A DNA stretch of 64,000 nucleotides from Adiantum capillus-veneris (GCA_014529385.2 CM043959.1:64305753-64369752); one strand, 5' to 3'; shown: positions 1 through 11,670, numbered from the stretch's first letter. Numbers and translations are program-made. Notes: generated by a model from the letters alone, not told the origin.

Positions 1-1269
1 GAGCCACACACCATTCACCCTATTCCTAAGAAGATTGCCATTTGCTCTTACTAGCCGATAGGTTCCATTCGGAAAGGTATTTTGCACTTTATACGGACTT
101 GTACACTTCTTCTTTAGGAATGTGAAATCCAGGTAGCTTTTGTACTTCATGACCAGGTCTCCTTCTTCTATCTTCTTGTCTGGCAGGTTCTGATTGAACT
201 TGGCAACCCGCTTCTCTCTCTGCTTCACATAGTAGTCTATTGTTGCCTCTCTGTCCATCTACAAAGCTTCCAAACTGGCTATCCGATCCTGTAGAACTCC
301 CTGCTGAGTGGCATTGACACACCACATACCCTTCAAAGCACCTAATTGTGCATGCACCGGCAACACAGCTTCCTTACCATATACTAGCTCGAATGGAGTA
401 AAATTTGTAGCTACTTTATAGGATGTTCTATACACCCACAGATAGTTCTCTAGATTTGTTTCCCACTCAGCTTCCTGCTTGTACACGTACTTCGTTAACA
501 TTTTGACGATTTTCCCATTAGCACTTTCGACTAGACCATGTCATTGGGGGTGATAGGACGAGGAAAACCCATGCTGAATCTTTAGCTTTTCCACTAATGC
601 ATTCATGAGCTTGCTTCTAAACCCCTGACCCCTATCAGAAACTAACACCCATGGAACACCAAAATGGCAACAGATGTTGTCAAACACAAACTGAGCCACC
701 ACATTAGCATTTACTTCCTTCACAGCTTTGGCTTCGACCCACCTTGTAAGGTAGTCAATGGCTACCACCACGTACTTCTTACCGCTTGTAGACTTTGAGA
801 GAGGACCTATGGCATCCAGACCCTACTTCTCAAAAGCACTTTGTGCGATGATGGCACCTTGTGACTCTACTATCATTCGTTTTTCACCTATAGTCTGACA
901 GTCATGGTACGTCTTGCACCAGTAATGCACGTCCTTCACAATGGAAGGCCACCAAAAGCCTGCTCTAAGCACTCGAAACAGAACTTGTTCCTTACCCTGA
1001 TGTCCGCTTTCTTCATGGCATTGCTCTAGCACCATCCCTATGTCTTCTTTGTACGACACCCTTCTAAGCACTCCGTCACGTCCATAGTTCATGATATCCT
1101 CACCTACCAGTGTGAATTTGCAGGCCTTCTGTACCACTCTTCTTTTCTGTAACTTGGACAAACCCTCTGAACACTGCCGTGTACTCAAAAACCCTTCAAT
1201 CTCTTTTAGAGTCTCCCTACCTGCATAAGTGATTGGGGCCACATATAGACCAGCAACATGCACCTGTAC
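1..1269 (-). pseudogene. GYP1 integrase (broken, C-terminus beyond window)
   Basis: Integrase inserts retrotransposon cDNA into the host genome. Reading leftward, an HHCC zinc-binding region (HEESGHQG near 1020, CKTYHDC near 905) is followed by the DDE core: Asp in AIDYLTRW (about 750), Asp in VSDRGQGF (about 635) and Glu in GLVESANG (about 530). The downstream C-terminal region (LVYGKEAVLPVHAQ near 370, then basic KQREKRVAKFNQN) matches plant Gypsy integrases. In-frame stops interrupt it near 822, 540 and 259, all in otherwise continuous homology, so this is a decayed copy. It follows the second RNase H-like domain in the same polyprotein. Confidence 0.85.
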
Positions 1270-1643
1270 TTTGCTACTTGCTAACTCATCCGCCTCTTGG
1301 TTCTGCTCTCTTCTCACATGCTTGAATTGGACTTCTTCAAAATACTTTAGCATCTTCTTGATGGAAAAGAACCAATGCTTCAACAAATTGCGCTTTACCT
1401 GCCATTGGCCTAGCACTTGCTTTTGACTAGCGACGCATCTCCCTTCACCACCAATCTCAAAATGCCGAACTCTACACACTACTTCAAACCCAAATGTAGA
1501 GTGAGGTACTCCACCTCATTATTGGTGTGGACATCCTCCAGATCATACGCCTTCAAAAATATAGCTTTGCCGTGTGGGTCGTGTATCACCACACCTCCTC
1601 TTGCTTTCTGCACCACCCTTCGATACGCTCCATTCAACCACAT
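1270..1643 (-). pseudogene. GYP1 second (archaeal-type-like) RNase H domain, frameshifted
   Basis: Between the Ty3-type RNase H and integrase lies a second RNase H-like domain. It starts at MWLNGAYRR (about 1643), has GGVVIHDPHGK and the signature TNNEVEY (about 1526-1506; TNNEAEY in archaeal-type/plant RNase HI), then a GDASLV-like motif in a shifted frame (about 1435), QVLGQWQVKRNLL, and the C-terminal FKHVRREQNQEADELA (about 1290). Dual RNase H domains are documented for the Tat lineage of plant Gypsy elements. A frameshift near 1435 separates the halves. The identity rests on motif recognition only. Confidence 0.7.
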
Positions 1644-1689
1644 CGTAAAAGCATTCTCCAAATCAGGCTCCTCCTTAGCTTCATCTCGC

Positions 1690-3000
1690 ACCACCCTTGG
1701 ATAGGCCGATAAATCGATGGCCTTGTTGACAAGAATGTCTGCCAAGTGAGACCGACTCGTGTGATCTACCTTGAACTCGAATTCGAACTCTTGTAGCTCC
1801 AACACCCACTTCATAATCCTTCTTCCTGGCTTCAAATGTAGCACTACCTCTAGCAATAGATTATTAGTTGTCAACACAAAAAACTTGCACACAATTAAAT
1901 ACACCTTGAATTTCCTTCAAGCGAAGACGAAAGCCATCACCTATTGCTCTGCCTCGGTGTAGGTAGCCTCTCCTGGGCTAATCACCCTGCTTTCAAAGTA
2001 TATTGGCTTGTAGCTTTTCCCTACCTTTTGCAATAGAACCGCCCCAATAGCAATTGTGCCTACCGTCATACACACAAAGAAGTCGTCCTCTTGATTGGGA
2101 GGATACACTGCTGGTAACTGACATAAAATTTCCTTAAGCCTATCAAAAGCCTCTTGAGCTTCCCCATCCCACTCATATTGAAGAGGATGCACATATTGCG
2201 ACAACATCCAGAAGAAACGTGATAGATACTTCAGCTTATGAACAAATGAAGCCAAACCTTGAGCATCTGATGGTGGCCCCATCAACACCAACGCTTTCAC
2301 TTCTGGGGTTAGCCTCTATACCGTTTTGTGACACCACATGACCCAACAGCTGCGCTCGAGGCTGTGCTAGCTTGCACTTCTTGGGGTTTAGCTAACCTCC
2401 TTCTTCATCAAGCCTTTGAAATCACAATTGCAACTTTGATAGGTGCTCTAATCTTGAACTGTAGCAGCCTATATCATCCATAAAGACCCTGATCAATCGG
2501 CCCAGGTATGGACCAAATACCTAGTTCATCCAATGTTGGAAGGTAGCATATGCATTCACCAATCCGAACGGCATCTTGCGGTAAGCAAAACAACCCCATG
2601 GAGATATGAATGTGGTCTTCAACTGGTCTTTGAGTGCAATCCCTATCTAAAAATACTTGGTCGCCGCATTCAGTGGCTTGTAGTCGACACACACTCTCCA
2701 TTTCCCATTCTTTTTATGGGTTATAACCACTGGCGAGACCCACTCTGACTCTTTCACAGGGTATATAATGCCTGCATCCAACAACTTATTAATCTCCTGT
2801 CAAAGGGCCTCCTTTTGGATTTCCCCTAGTCTTCTCAGCTTCTGTGCTTTAGGCCTATGTCCCTCCTTGAGAAAAATCTTGTGCTCTACTCCTTTTGCAC
2901 CACGTAAATGCTTATACTCCGTCGCAAACAGATTTGGATAGGACTCACACAGTTGAACATAACCCTCCTTTTCACCCTTGGTCAAATCTTCACTTATCAT
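1690..3000 (-). pseudogene. GYP1 reverse transcriptase and Ty3-type RNase H (broken)
   Basis: Reverse transcriptase copies element RNA into cDNA; RNase H removes the RNA strand. Visible in order on the minus strand: the RT N-terminus with EGHRPKAQKLRRL (about 2850), INKLLDAGIIYPVKESEWVS (about 2760), KKNGKWRVCVDYKPLN (about 2690), MPFGLVNAYATFQ (about 2560), and the catalytic box as FMDD (about 2475; YxDD in most RTs). The connection and RNase H follow, with FLSRFFW, YEWDGEAQEAFDRLK and FFVCMTVGTIAIGAVLLQ (about 2080-2030), then YTEAEQ (about 1945). Stops interrupt the frame near 2800, 2650, 2522 and 2385 and the frame changes more than once, so no functional enzyme is made. Confidence 0.85.
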
Positions 3001-3027
3001 GCTGGAAACCTCCTCTATGCTTAAACC

Positions 3028-3690
3028 CTAAGCTTGAGGCTGCATACCTTCTTCTTTAGGTGGGGAGTCATCTATGGTGACTCTGAATAAGTCTACATCT
3101 ATCTTCAGCATGTCGTCCTTGCTCTCCTCTTCCTCTTTGCTAGTATAGCCTTCATCATAGCCCGTCTCTATCTCGTACTCGTAGCTCGTCGTGTCGCCCT
3201 CATCTTTAACTGCCATAGAACAAAAACTGCTCTCCTTTGTCTTCAAATCAAGCATAATCTGCCTTCCCCTCTCTTTGTTGGGCAAGGTGAACACTTTGCT
3301 CTCCCAATCTTGCTTAGCACCTATTGCCAAAAGCCATGGCCTACCCAAAATGATCGGATAAGCATTATCTCCTGCTTTCATCACAAAAAAGTCTATCAGG
3401 CATTCTATGCCCATCACCTTGACTTTCACATCGTGAGCCACACCCACACATCTGGCTTTAGTATGGTTGGCCATCCTTATGTGCACATTCAACCCCCCCG
3501 CACCGATAGCTCAATTGGATAGAGTCCCTCACTCAAGGTAGACACAGCCAAAGCATAACAATCTGATGAAGACGCAATTTCAAACGTATCTCCATGGTAC
3601 TGCCTTGACTCCTATCTCTTTCATGGCTGCTTCTGTCATGACATAAACTTGCGCTCCACCGTTTATGTAGGCATGTACCTGCATCCTCTT
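3028..3690 (-). pseudogene. GYP1 aspartic protease (catalytic Asp replaced by Asn, frameshifted)
   Basis: The retroviral-type protease matures the Gag-Pol polyprotein. The active-site loop reads INGGAQVYVMTEAA (about 3635-3670) where family members have D-[TS/G]-G-A, so the catalytic Asp is Asn, explained by one G-to-A change. The flap and C-terminal half follow, with VMKAGDNAYPIILGRPWL (about 3390-3330; the ILGRPWL motif is typical of plant Gypsy proteases). The frame is broken near 3580 and again at the C-run at 3490-3497. The C-terminal extension is acidic (EEEESKDD). With both the residue change and frameshifts this protease is dead. Confidence 0.8.
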
Positions 3691-5031
3691 TTCTATAATT
3701 GCATCCACTAGCGAAAGAACATCAGTGGGGTTATCTACCCTCAAAGCCATGTTTTCCACTGCTTGCACATTTCCTTTAGCTCTCGATAGCCTGGTGCTAA
3801 CACTTGTGGACCACTGCCTCCTTAACTTTGGATTTAAAGCTAACAGCTGACCAAAAGTAATGTGTGCTTTTTGATTTTGAACATCACTTACCAGATTGTA
3901 CTCGGGATAGCCACGCCCTAACTGGAAATCCGCTTGTTTGATTTTGCGATGCCTCCTTCTCTTGCTAGGCTCGGGCTGCTCTCTACCTTTGTACACCTTA
4001 TCTTTACCTTTTCGAGCTCTGGTTTCCCGCTCTGTTTCTGTCTCCCTCTCTACTCTTGCTCTCTTATTGGCCAAAATCTCAATATCGTGCTTATCCACCC
4101 CAATAATATTCACTCTCGGGACTTTGCCTCCATTTGGTGGAGCTGGCTGCACAAGATTCTCCACTGCTTGCTCTCTTGGACCATTGAACTGCCCTTGACC
4201 TCGACCTCTGCCAAACAACGGGTAAATGCCTCCTCTCTCCCTCTGTGGTTGAGGACAATCGGGTGCATAGTGCCCCTCTTTTGCGCAATTGTAACACCTA
4301 CCTGGCAGCGGCCTTGCCCTGCCCCTTGCTCCTCTTGGCTGTCCTCTATCCATCACACTGAGCCGCAACTCTTGCCTCTGCTTGGACAAATCTTGCACCG
4401 TGCACACCCAATTTTGTGGCACAATAGCTACACCTCGGTTTCCATGATTTTCTTCATGCATAGCCTCCCTTGGACTCTAAGGTTGAACAGGGGTCATCGT
4501 CTCGTAGCCTGACACACCCTGCTCAATCTTTTTCTTTATCTTTCTGCTCTTTGATCGGGCAATCGCTACCACACCATTGTAATTCTCTGGGCTCTCAAAA
4601 TTGACTTTTTCTCTCACCTTAGGGTGCAGACACGCCATGAACTTATCTAGCTTGAAGTAGTCTCCATTAGCCAATTGCATGGTTGTCGCTAGTTCTTCCC
4701 AACACTCTTCAAAATGACCTAAAAAAAGATTTAATTCTTCATTTACATCTTGCTTAAGCGCCTTCAGCTTTGCATCCATCTCGACCGGGGACGCCTCCTT
4801 ACGAAAGTCGTGAAGAAACCTCGCCCATAGACCTGGCCATGCCTGCCTCGGCTCGCCTTCCAACGCTTCATACCATATTTGAGCTTTCCCATGCATCACC
4901 ATAGGAAAAGTTTGCATCTTGCTATCCTCGTTCGGCATACTCAATGATAGTATATATAGCTCAAAATCTAGCATCCACTCGTCAGGGCTCTCTTCGCCTG
5001 TGAAAATCAGTCCATAGCTTCTGGCTGCCAT
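3580..5031 (-). pseudogene. GYP1 gag with CCHC zinc knuckle (one in-frame stop)
   Basis: Gag is the nucleocapsid-forming structural protein. The chosen ATG is at 5031 (MAARSYGLIF), the first Met after the primer-binding site; earlier codons in the frame are LTR and leader. The retrotransposon gag core contains PMVMHGKAQIWYEALEG, FLHDFRKE and KLDKFMACLHPKVREKV (about 4650). A TAG near 4479 (CAG-to-TAG type) interrupts the frame, which then continues to the CCHC knuckle CYNCAKEGHYAPDC (about 4258-4299) and a basic linker (RKGKDKVYKG, KRRRHRK). Homologous gag sequence occurs in LARD-A at 48738-50040. Confidence 0.82.
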
Positions 5032-5090
5032 GACTTCCAATGCAAAAAACCACTTCTTTTCGATTAACTTGGAGCAATCACCATGCTCCT

Positions 5091-5107
5091 CCGTGGGGGC
5101 ACCAGAA
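5091..5107 (-). other. GYP1 primer-binding site (probable)
   Basis: On the minus strand, a few bases after the LTR end, the sequence TGGTGCCCCCACGGAGGAG begins. Plant Gypsy PBSs commonly start TGGTGCC or TGGCGCC and match a tRNA 3' end. The related LARD-A has TAGTGCCCCACGGAGGAG at the same place. The tRNA is not assigned. Confidence 0.6.
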
Positions 5108-5109
5108 GA

Positions 5110-5367
5110 TGGAGAGGGGGAATGGGGGAACACACCCGTCACAAACACAAGGGCCTCTCTATAGCTCAGGGTATCCACAACACCCCTATCCTCTCGGAAA
5201 ACACCTTCGAAAACACACTTTACACTAGCAGACCGCCGCCTGCTCAATTTCCACTGCTCACACACTCCACAAATCCATCACACAAAGCACACATACTGCC
5301 ACGGTTTGTCTCCACCCTTACACACGCACACAACCGCTCAATCTCACTCTCTCACACAAAACACCGT
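5110..5367 (-). repeat. GYP1 5' LTR, U5-side portion (continues at 13687)
   Basis: Starting TGGAGAGGGGGAATGGGGGA on the plus strand, this segment is homologous to the LARD-A LTR edges at 44889 and 50128, which fixes the LTR boundary. It is cut at 5367 by GYP2; the sequence resumes after GYP2 at 13687. The 4-bp CCGT at 5364-5367 is repeated at 13683-13686 as the GYP2 target duplication. Confidence 0.8.
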
Positions 5368-5657
5368 TGTCGTGCTGTGAAACATACATAGTGGAAACGC
5401 ATGTTACAGGATCTATCTTGTAACTTTTTAGATACATAATTATCTTTTCTATAATGTACATATGCATATTTAAGTATAATAATAAGCCTTCTATCTCATC
5501 CTATTATTTTTCTCAAGGATAACCTATTCTTACTTTACCATCAAAAAATACTATAGGAAAAGCATCAATAGCTCCACCTCTTTAACTTTGTTTCTCTCAC
5601 AAACTCTCACAGCCATAAGCTCGGTGCTTTCCTGGCAAGACCGCAAATTTCTCGACA
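5368..5657 (+). repeat. GYP2 5' LTR
   Basis: A 290-bp LTR from TGTCGTGCTG to CTCGACA. It is closely similar to 11671-11890 plus 13595-13682. An AT-rich stretch around 5465-5490 could serve as a promoter. A candidate primer-binding site (TGGTGAACCCAACGCG, about 5664) follows after a few bases. Confidence 0.88.
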
Positions 5658-5710
5658 TATTTTTGGTGAACCCAACGCGAAACTGCCAGGGTGAGATTTT
5701 GTGGATAACC

Positions 5711-8086
5711 ATGGGTGATCATGTTGAGCAACAGGGTTTGCATTTTGACCCAGTAACAATGCAAATGTTTCAAGCATTTGCAATGTTCATGCAACAACAA
5801 CATGCCACTGAAAGAAGGGAGATTTGAGCAACGAAGGCCATACAAGCAGTCGTCAATAGAATGGATCAATTCAATGGCAAAGATGTAGCCAAGTACTTAT
5901 GTGAGTATGTGAAGGAGATGGAGCTGCATCGCGTGTTAGAAGGTGAGATGATTCAAAGCTTTGAGCTAGTTGTTGCTCCAGAAATTAGAGAGCATGTTAG
6001 GGTAATTAAAGATGGGCATGGGAGAAATTAGGAAGAACTCAAAGTAGCTTTAAAGGAGGAATATTTCATGGAGGACTCTGAGAGAGTGACCAAAAGGACA
6101 TTCTTAGAATGGGTAGTCAAGCCAAAGCAAGGACTCTCAATAACAGAGCTACTTAGGGAATTTGAGCGGCGCTATGCACAACTCACCAGGACAGAAAGGG
6201 CCACACTAGATGCAGAGAAGACAGATCTTTTCCTACAAGCTGCAGGTAAAGAGTTTCAAGAAAATTTGGAGCTTCTTCTTGAAGATAAAGATGCTGAGCA
6301 AGGACTAAAGACCGACTGGAATGAGGTTGAAGGTGTTGTCTCACTGCTTGCCAAACGACAAAGAAGAAGGGACAAGATGGTAGTAAACACTACAAATCCT
6401 TCCACCTCAACTTCTAACAAAATGGTAAAGCCTACTTTTATCGCTCCTAAGTTTGATGAGTCCATGCTAGATAAGCTTGTGAAGGGAATGCGTGACTTGA
6501 AGGTGAAGTTTGCAAAGCTTGAAGAAAAAGTCCAACCATCATGGCCACTTCCTAGGCAAAAACAACAGCCCAAAGAAGGGTTTGTTAATAGATGTATTTG
6601 GTGTGATAGTACAGACCATGTAAGAAGGGATTGTGATGATTTTAGTGATGCTTTGTCAAAAGATGTTGTCTTTTTTAAGGATGGTAAAATCCACTTAAGA
6701 GAGACATGTCTACCCTTGAGAACTAACTTTGGGAAGGGGGGAATGCAAACCTTAGTTGAAGATATGGCAACTAAGCATGCCACCTCTTCAGTTGAGATAG
6801 CTACTTTTGGAGTAAAAATTGAACATTTTTGTGATGAAGAGGTGAGTGACCATCATGGTCAAATTTGGCCAAATGTCATGCAATTAGCTAAAAAGGGAAA
6901 GCTTACAAAAGAGATTCTACATGAAGCAGGTGATTGCATACGTCTAGAAACAGGATGGAATGATCCAGCGGACTCATTGTCAGTGCATGCCTACATTACA
7001 AAATGCCAACAAAATGAGGCAATTGTAGAAGAGAAGCGCAGACATGAGAATGTTGATGAAGGACCATCAAAAAGATCTTCTAGAGGTGGGGGAAGAAGCG
7101 ACTCAATGCCTTCTCAAATACCCTCAACACAAGGAGCATCTCCACCTGAAGTACTCATGGAGGAGTCTACAACAGGAAAGAAGAAAAAGCCAACAAAAGG
7201 TAAGACAAAAGGCCCAACTTATAAACTACAATCTGATATTGAGGTTGCTATAGATTTAAAGAAAGTCTTGGAGGAAAGGATCTTGAATAGCAAGATTGAG
7301 TTTACTCTAGGAGAAGTTCTTGGCATTGCAAAGCGTGAATTCCATGAGGAGATCATTGACATCATCAAGAGGAAGAGGCAAACCCTTGCTGAAGTTTCTC
7401 ATCCATAGGTTGAAGGGGAAACCTCCAAGACACAAGGGATGCAACATCAAAATAAGGAGAATGATGGAGCTGTGGTAGGATGCTACCAATCTAGTGGGAG
7501 AGTGAAGCAAGTGCATTTCTCAAATGATGATGAAGAAGTTGAAGATATTCCTAGGAGCTACTATTCACGAAGTCACTGGGCAAGGCCTACTACAGAAACT
7601 TTGGTCAAGGTAGGTGATCTTGAAGAGCCATTTGTTGCCTTGATTGACCATGGTTCAGAAATAAACATAATGTCAAAGAGTCTCTACAACAAGTGCAAAT
7701 GGCCGATGGACACAGATCATGGCTGGATGGTAAAAGTGGCAAACAGTTCATCCGGTGAATTGTATGCAACATGTCTAGGTGTGAAGGTAACAATAGGTGA
7801 TGTAAAGATTGACCAAAACTTCTTTGTACATGATACATCTTCATATCATCTCATCCTTGGACAACCCTACATTGTGGGAGTTCGAATGGAAACAAAGGTA
7901 ATGGACGATGGTTCAGCATATGCTAGAATACGCAGCAAAGATGGTAAACGAGCTGTCCAATTTCTCACAGTCTGTGTAAACCATGAAAGAAATCGTGACA
8001 ACCTCAGAGAACATCCTCTACCAAAGGTAAGCAAAGAGTTTCATGATCATAGAGAAATGATGGGTTTTGGCCAAGTACCATTGTAA
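5711..8086 (+). pseudogene. GYP2 gag-protease (three in-frame stops)
   Basis: The ATG at 5711 (MGDHVEQQGLHFDP) is the first Met after the primer-binding region and opens a frame that continues to 8086, broken only by stops: TGA at 5825, TAG near 6028 and TAG near 7406. The gag core (5850-6400) precedes the CCHC knuckle CIWCDSTDHVRRDC (about 6595-6637). A basic/acidic linker (KKKKPTKGKTKG) leads to the protease, whose active site reads LIDHGSEINIMS (about 7641-7676; D-H-G-S variant) with YHLILGQPYIVG as the flap/C-terminal motif (about 7848). Each stop can be explained by one transition (CGA to TGA, TGG or CAG to TAG). Confidence 0.85.
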
Positions 8087-9506
8087 AGCGGGATTGCAGT
8101 GGTATAGAAAGAAAAAGGGTCTCGCCTAATCCAAAAATAGGTGAAACTTTCTCGATGAGCTCCTTGGTAACAAGGAATGGATCAGTATGTTTTACAAAAC
8201 TTGAAGATTTGAAGAGATGTGAGAGGCAATATGTGCATAATGTACAAATAGGCATGAAAAAGAGTGGGTTGCTAGAGCCTACTGAAAATGTTTTGGGTTT
8301 GTGTGAACAAGTTTCTTTTGTAGATACTATGGGTGAGCTTGATGCTATAATGGGGTCTAGTTTGCATCTTGAAAATGAAGTTGTGGAAGTTTGCTCTATG
8401 GAAATGTATCAAGTAATAGAAGCCTTTAAAGAAAGCCAAACAGTTGGCTCAGAAGTCCATGTTGAAACTAAATACAAGAGTGTAGCAAAGAAGGTGAAAC
8501 CAGTAGCTTCACCCTTACCACCCAACAACAGGGAAAAGATTGAGCAGGCTTCTTTACAACCAAGTTTGAGGAATCCTAAAAAGATCGGGCATACCTTCAC
8601 AAAGGAGTCTTTTCAAGAGTTGCAGATTGGTTGCGAGGAGTTTCTAACACAGGAGGAGACAAAGTGCTTCAAAGAAATGCTTTCAAAGCATGGTAAGGCT
8701 TTTGCATCTGAGCCACATGAGATAGGATGTGTTGATCCTTCTATTGTAGCTCCTATGGTAATTTTCACAATACCTCATGTGCCTTGGAATCTACGGCCTA
8801 TTCCGGTTCCAAAGGCTCATTTGCCAAAGTTAGTAGAGCTACTGAATGAGAAAATCAAAATGGGAATCTTGGAGCCTTCTTGTGCTCCATACTCAAACAG
8901 GTGGTTCACAGTTCCGAAGAAGAATGGTTCTCTACGCTTCATCCAAGATATGCAACCAGTGAACAAGGTGACAATTAGAAATGTAGGTACAGGTCCAACT
9001 GTGGATGAGTTTGCAGAGGCATTTGCAGGGAGGGCAATCTACTCAATGGGGGATCTCTACTCAGGGTATGATCAATTTCAGCTTGCAATCGAAAGCAGAG
9101 ACTTGACAACCATGAGGACACCTTTGGGTTTGGTAAGGATGTGTACCTTGCCACAGGGAGCAACCAACTCGGTTGCACATATGATGAATGGGATGAATAA
9201 GGTCTTACGTGACTTTATTCCTCAAATCACAATGCCTTTCATTGATGATTTTCCTATCAAAGGATGTGAAGAAAGTGACAAAGATGAAGCTTTGGATCTC
9301 AAGGGATATCGCAGGTTTGTGGTAAATCACATAAATGATTGTGATAAAATTTTGTCTAGGTTGGAAGAACTGAATCTTACATTGTCAGGAAAAAAGTCTA
9401 TGTTTGGTGTCAATGAAGTGCTTATTGTGGGGCACATGTGCGGGCCATATGGTAGGAAACCTTGTCCAACAAAGGTAGATGTCATCCAAAGAATGAAAGA
9501 AACGTG
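8087..9506 (+). pseudogene. GYP2 reverse transcriptase
   Basis: The RT frame becomes readable from 8155 after a frameshift just past the protease. Conserved blocks: ILEPSCAPYSNRWFTVPKKN (about 8869), LRFIQDMQPVNKVT (about 8933), AIYSMGDLYSGYDQF (about 9037), TPLGLVRMCTLPQGATNSVA (about 9118), and the catalytic box FIDD in MPFIDDFPIKG (about 9232). The frame stops at a TGA at 9504-9506 (TGG-to-TGA type), with a further frame change before RNase H. Length and block order fit a Ty3/Gypsy RT. Confidence 0.87.
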
Positions 9507-10220
9507 AACTAGCATCACTGAGGTTAGAAGGTTTCTAGGAGCATGTGTCTCTATGTTATTTGGATTCCACATTATGCACATGTAGTTGATCCTCTTTATC
9601 AGCTGCTTAGAAAGAATCGGAAGTTTAAATGGACAGAAGCACATGTAAAATGCATGAAAAAGCTAAAGGAGTTGCTCCAGTCAGCAACGACTTTGAGAAA
9701 GGTAGACTATGAGTGTCAAAGGCAAGTGATTGTGACAGTAGATACCAGTCCTACAAGGATTGAATGGGAAATAGGGCAAGATGACAAAGAAGGACACAGG
9801 TATGTGGTAAGATTTGGAGCAAAGGTACTAAGTGCTCGCCAAAGAAACTATCCACAGATAAAGAGAGAGTTATGGGGTATGGTTACACCCTTGAAAAGTG
9901 GGAAAGAGTACCTAATTGGTGCATGTGTGGTTGTAGAAACAGATTGTCTACCACTTCTTGGGATGATTACAAGCTGCTCAACACCAGACATTGCTATGTT
10001 GCAGTGGATTGCCTACCTTAAGTCCTTAAATCCCGAGTTTAAGCACATTGCAGGTAAAGACAATACAGTGGCAGATATGTTATCAAGGGCAAGGTATGAA
10101 GATGAGTCACAAATGATTGATGAGGGAGATGATGTAGGTACAAAGTTCTATTCTATCTCTCATGTCAAAGGTAACAATGTCTGCATGACTAATCTACTTG
10201 AATCATTCTTGAAAGAGCTT
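9507..10220 (+). pseudogene. GYP2 RNase H
   Basis: After a frame change near 9510-9545 the connection domain is readable (YQLLRKNRKFKWTEAHVKCM), followed by RNase H blocks: VIVTVDTSPTRIEWEI (about 9728), KVLSARQRNYPQIKREL (about 9823), VVVETDCLPLLGMI (about 9928) and HIAGKDNTVADMLSRA (about 10045, C-terminal His/Asp motif). Only one RNase H domain is seen here, unlike GYP1. Confidence 0.85.
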
Positions 10221-11612
10221 TATGAAGGTGATTGGCTTCTTATTGAAAGATACTTGAGTACTCTAACAAAACAGGATGATTGGTCTGAACAAGAATTCAA
10301 GAGGATACGCAGGAAAGCATATGGGTACTTTTTGAGGGGTGGTTACTTGTGGAAGCATCCTAAACAAAAGGGTGCTACACCACAACGGGTTATATGCAAA
10401 AAAGAGACTCAAGTAAAGCTCATGCAAGAGTTTCATGAGAGTCTATGGGCTGGACACAGGGGTGTGTGGGCAACCTTCTCCAAGTTGAAAGAAAAATACT
10501 AGTGGAAGGGTATGTATAAAGATGTATCTCAGTTTGTAGAGTCATGTGTAACTTGTCAAATCTATTCAAATGTTCAACATCGTGATGGATTGCACCCTAC
10601 ATATCCACTAGCCATGCATTATAAATGGGTTGTGGATCTAGTCACAATGCCTTTAGGACTCTGGAAGATGAGATACTTGGTTCTTGCACGAGAAGACCTA
10701 ACTAATCAGGTTGAAGGAAGAGCATTAAGAGCTAAAACCATAGAAGTTGTGTGCAGATTCCTTCTTGATGAGGTGATTTGCCGTTATGGTTGTGTGAGAA
10801 AGATCACTGCAGATAGAGGTGAGCTGGATGCCGAAGAAGCAAGGGAGTTCTTTTCTAGATTAGGAATCAAGCTTTCTCTTACCACAGCTTACAACCCTGA
10901 AGGCAATGGAAAGAATGAAAGAGGGCATCCTCCTATCATCAAAGCTTTGGCCAAGGCTTGTGAAGGAAGATTTGGTGAGTGGCCAAAACTGTTACCATAT
11001 GCTTTATGGGCTGATCATACAACACATAGCTCAGTAACTGGCTAATTGCCTGCGGAGCTAATGTATGGTCAAAAGCCAGTGATGCCGATCGAAGATACAA
11101 TTCCCACATGGAATGTACTACCTTGGCAAGAGGGGCTTAGAAGGGAAGATCTCCTTGCACTGCGTATAAGGCAACTACAGAGAAGACCTGGAGACATTGA
11201 AGCTGAAAAAGAACGACTCAAAAATGCAAGGTTGAAAAACAAGGACTACTTTGATAAGCGACATCGACTCAGGGGCAAAGCAATTGACAAAGGTGATTGG
11301 GTTTTAGTGTATGATAGTAGCCTTGATAACCAGCACACAGTCAGGCATAAGTTTTCAAAAAGATGGTTTGGACCATATGTTGTAAAGCATGTGCAAGAAA
11401 ATGCTACTTACAGCTTGTCTGAACTAGATGGTACAGAAGTAAAGATTCCCATTGCAGGAAAAAGGATCAAAATGTTTAAGAGAAGAGGAGACAATGATCC
11501 AGAAGATGTAGATGAGGAAGAAGAGCAAACCACAGTTAAAGATCAAAGTGAAGATGAAGATTTGGAATCATCCAGTGAAGAAGAAAGCAAGGAAGATGTA
11601 CAAGAGGGCTGA
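10221..11612 (+). pseudogene. GYP2 integrase (two in-frame stops)
   Basis: The HHCC zinc-binding domain is visible as HESLWAGHRG (about 10434) and CVTCQIY (about 10548). The DDE core: Asp in VVDLVTMP (about 10629), Asp in TADRGEL (about 10807) and Glu in GNGKNERG (about 10905). A TAG near 10500 (between Y and W) and a TAA near 11043 split one frame. The C-terminal part has GDWVLVYDSSLDN and FGPYVVKHVQENATYSL, typical of Gypsy integrase C-termini, and ends in a strongly acidic tail (DEEEEQTT, SSEEESKED). No chromodomain was recognised. TGA stop near 11610. Confidence 0.86.
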
Positions 11613-11658
11613 TCTTACAAAGAAATAATGTGGCACATACCGGAGGATGTGCAGGTTT

Positions 11659-11670
11659 AGAGGGGGTGGA
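11659..11670 (+). other. GYP2 polypurine tract
   Basis: AGAGGGGGTGGA lies directly before the 3' LTR (TGTCGTGCTG at 11671), the expected place for the plus-strand primer of reverse transcription. Confidence 0.8.

Noticed and set aside
3490-3540. tRNA-like sequence (CCGATAGCTCAATTGGATAGAG) resembling a D-arm
   Set aside because: No matching acceptor, anticodon or T-arm, and it lies in GYP1 protease coding homology.
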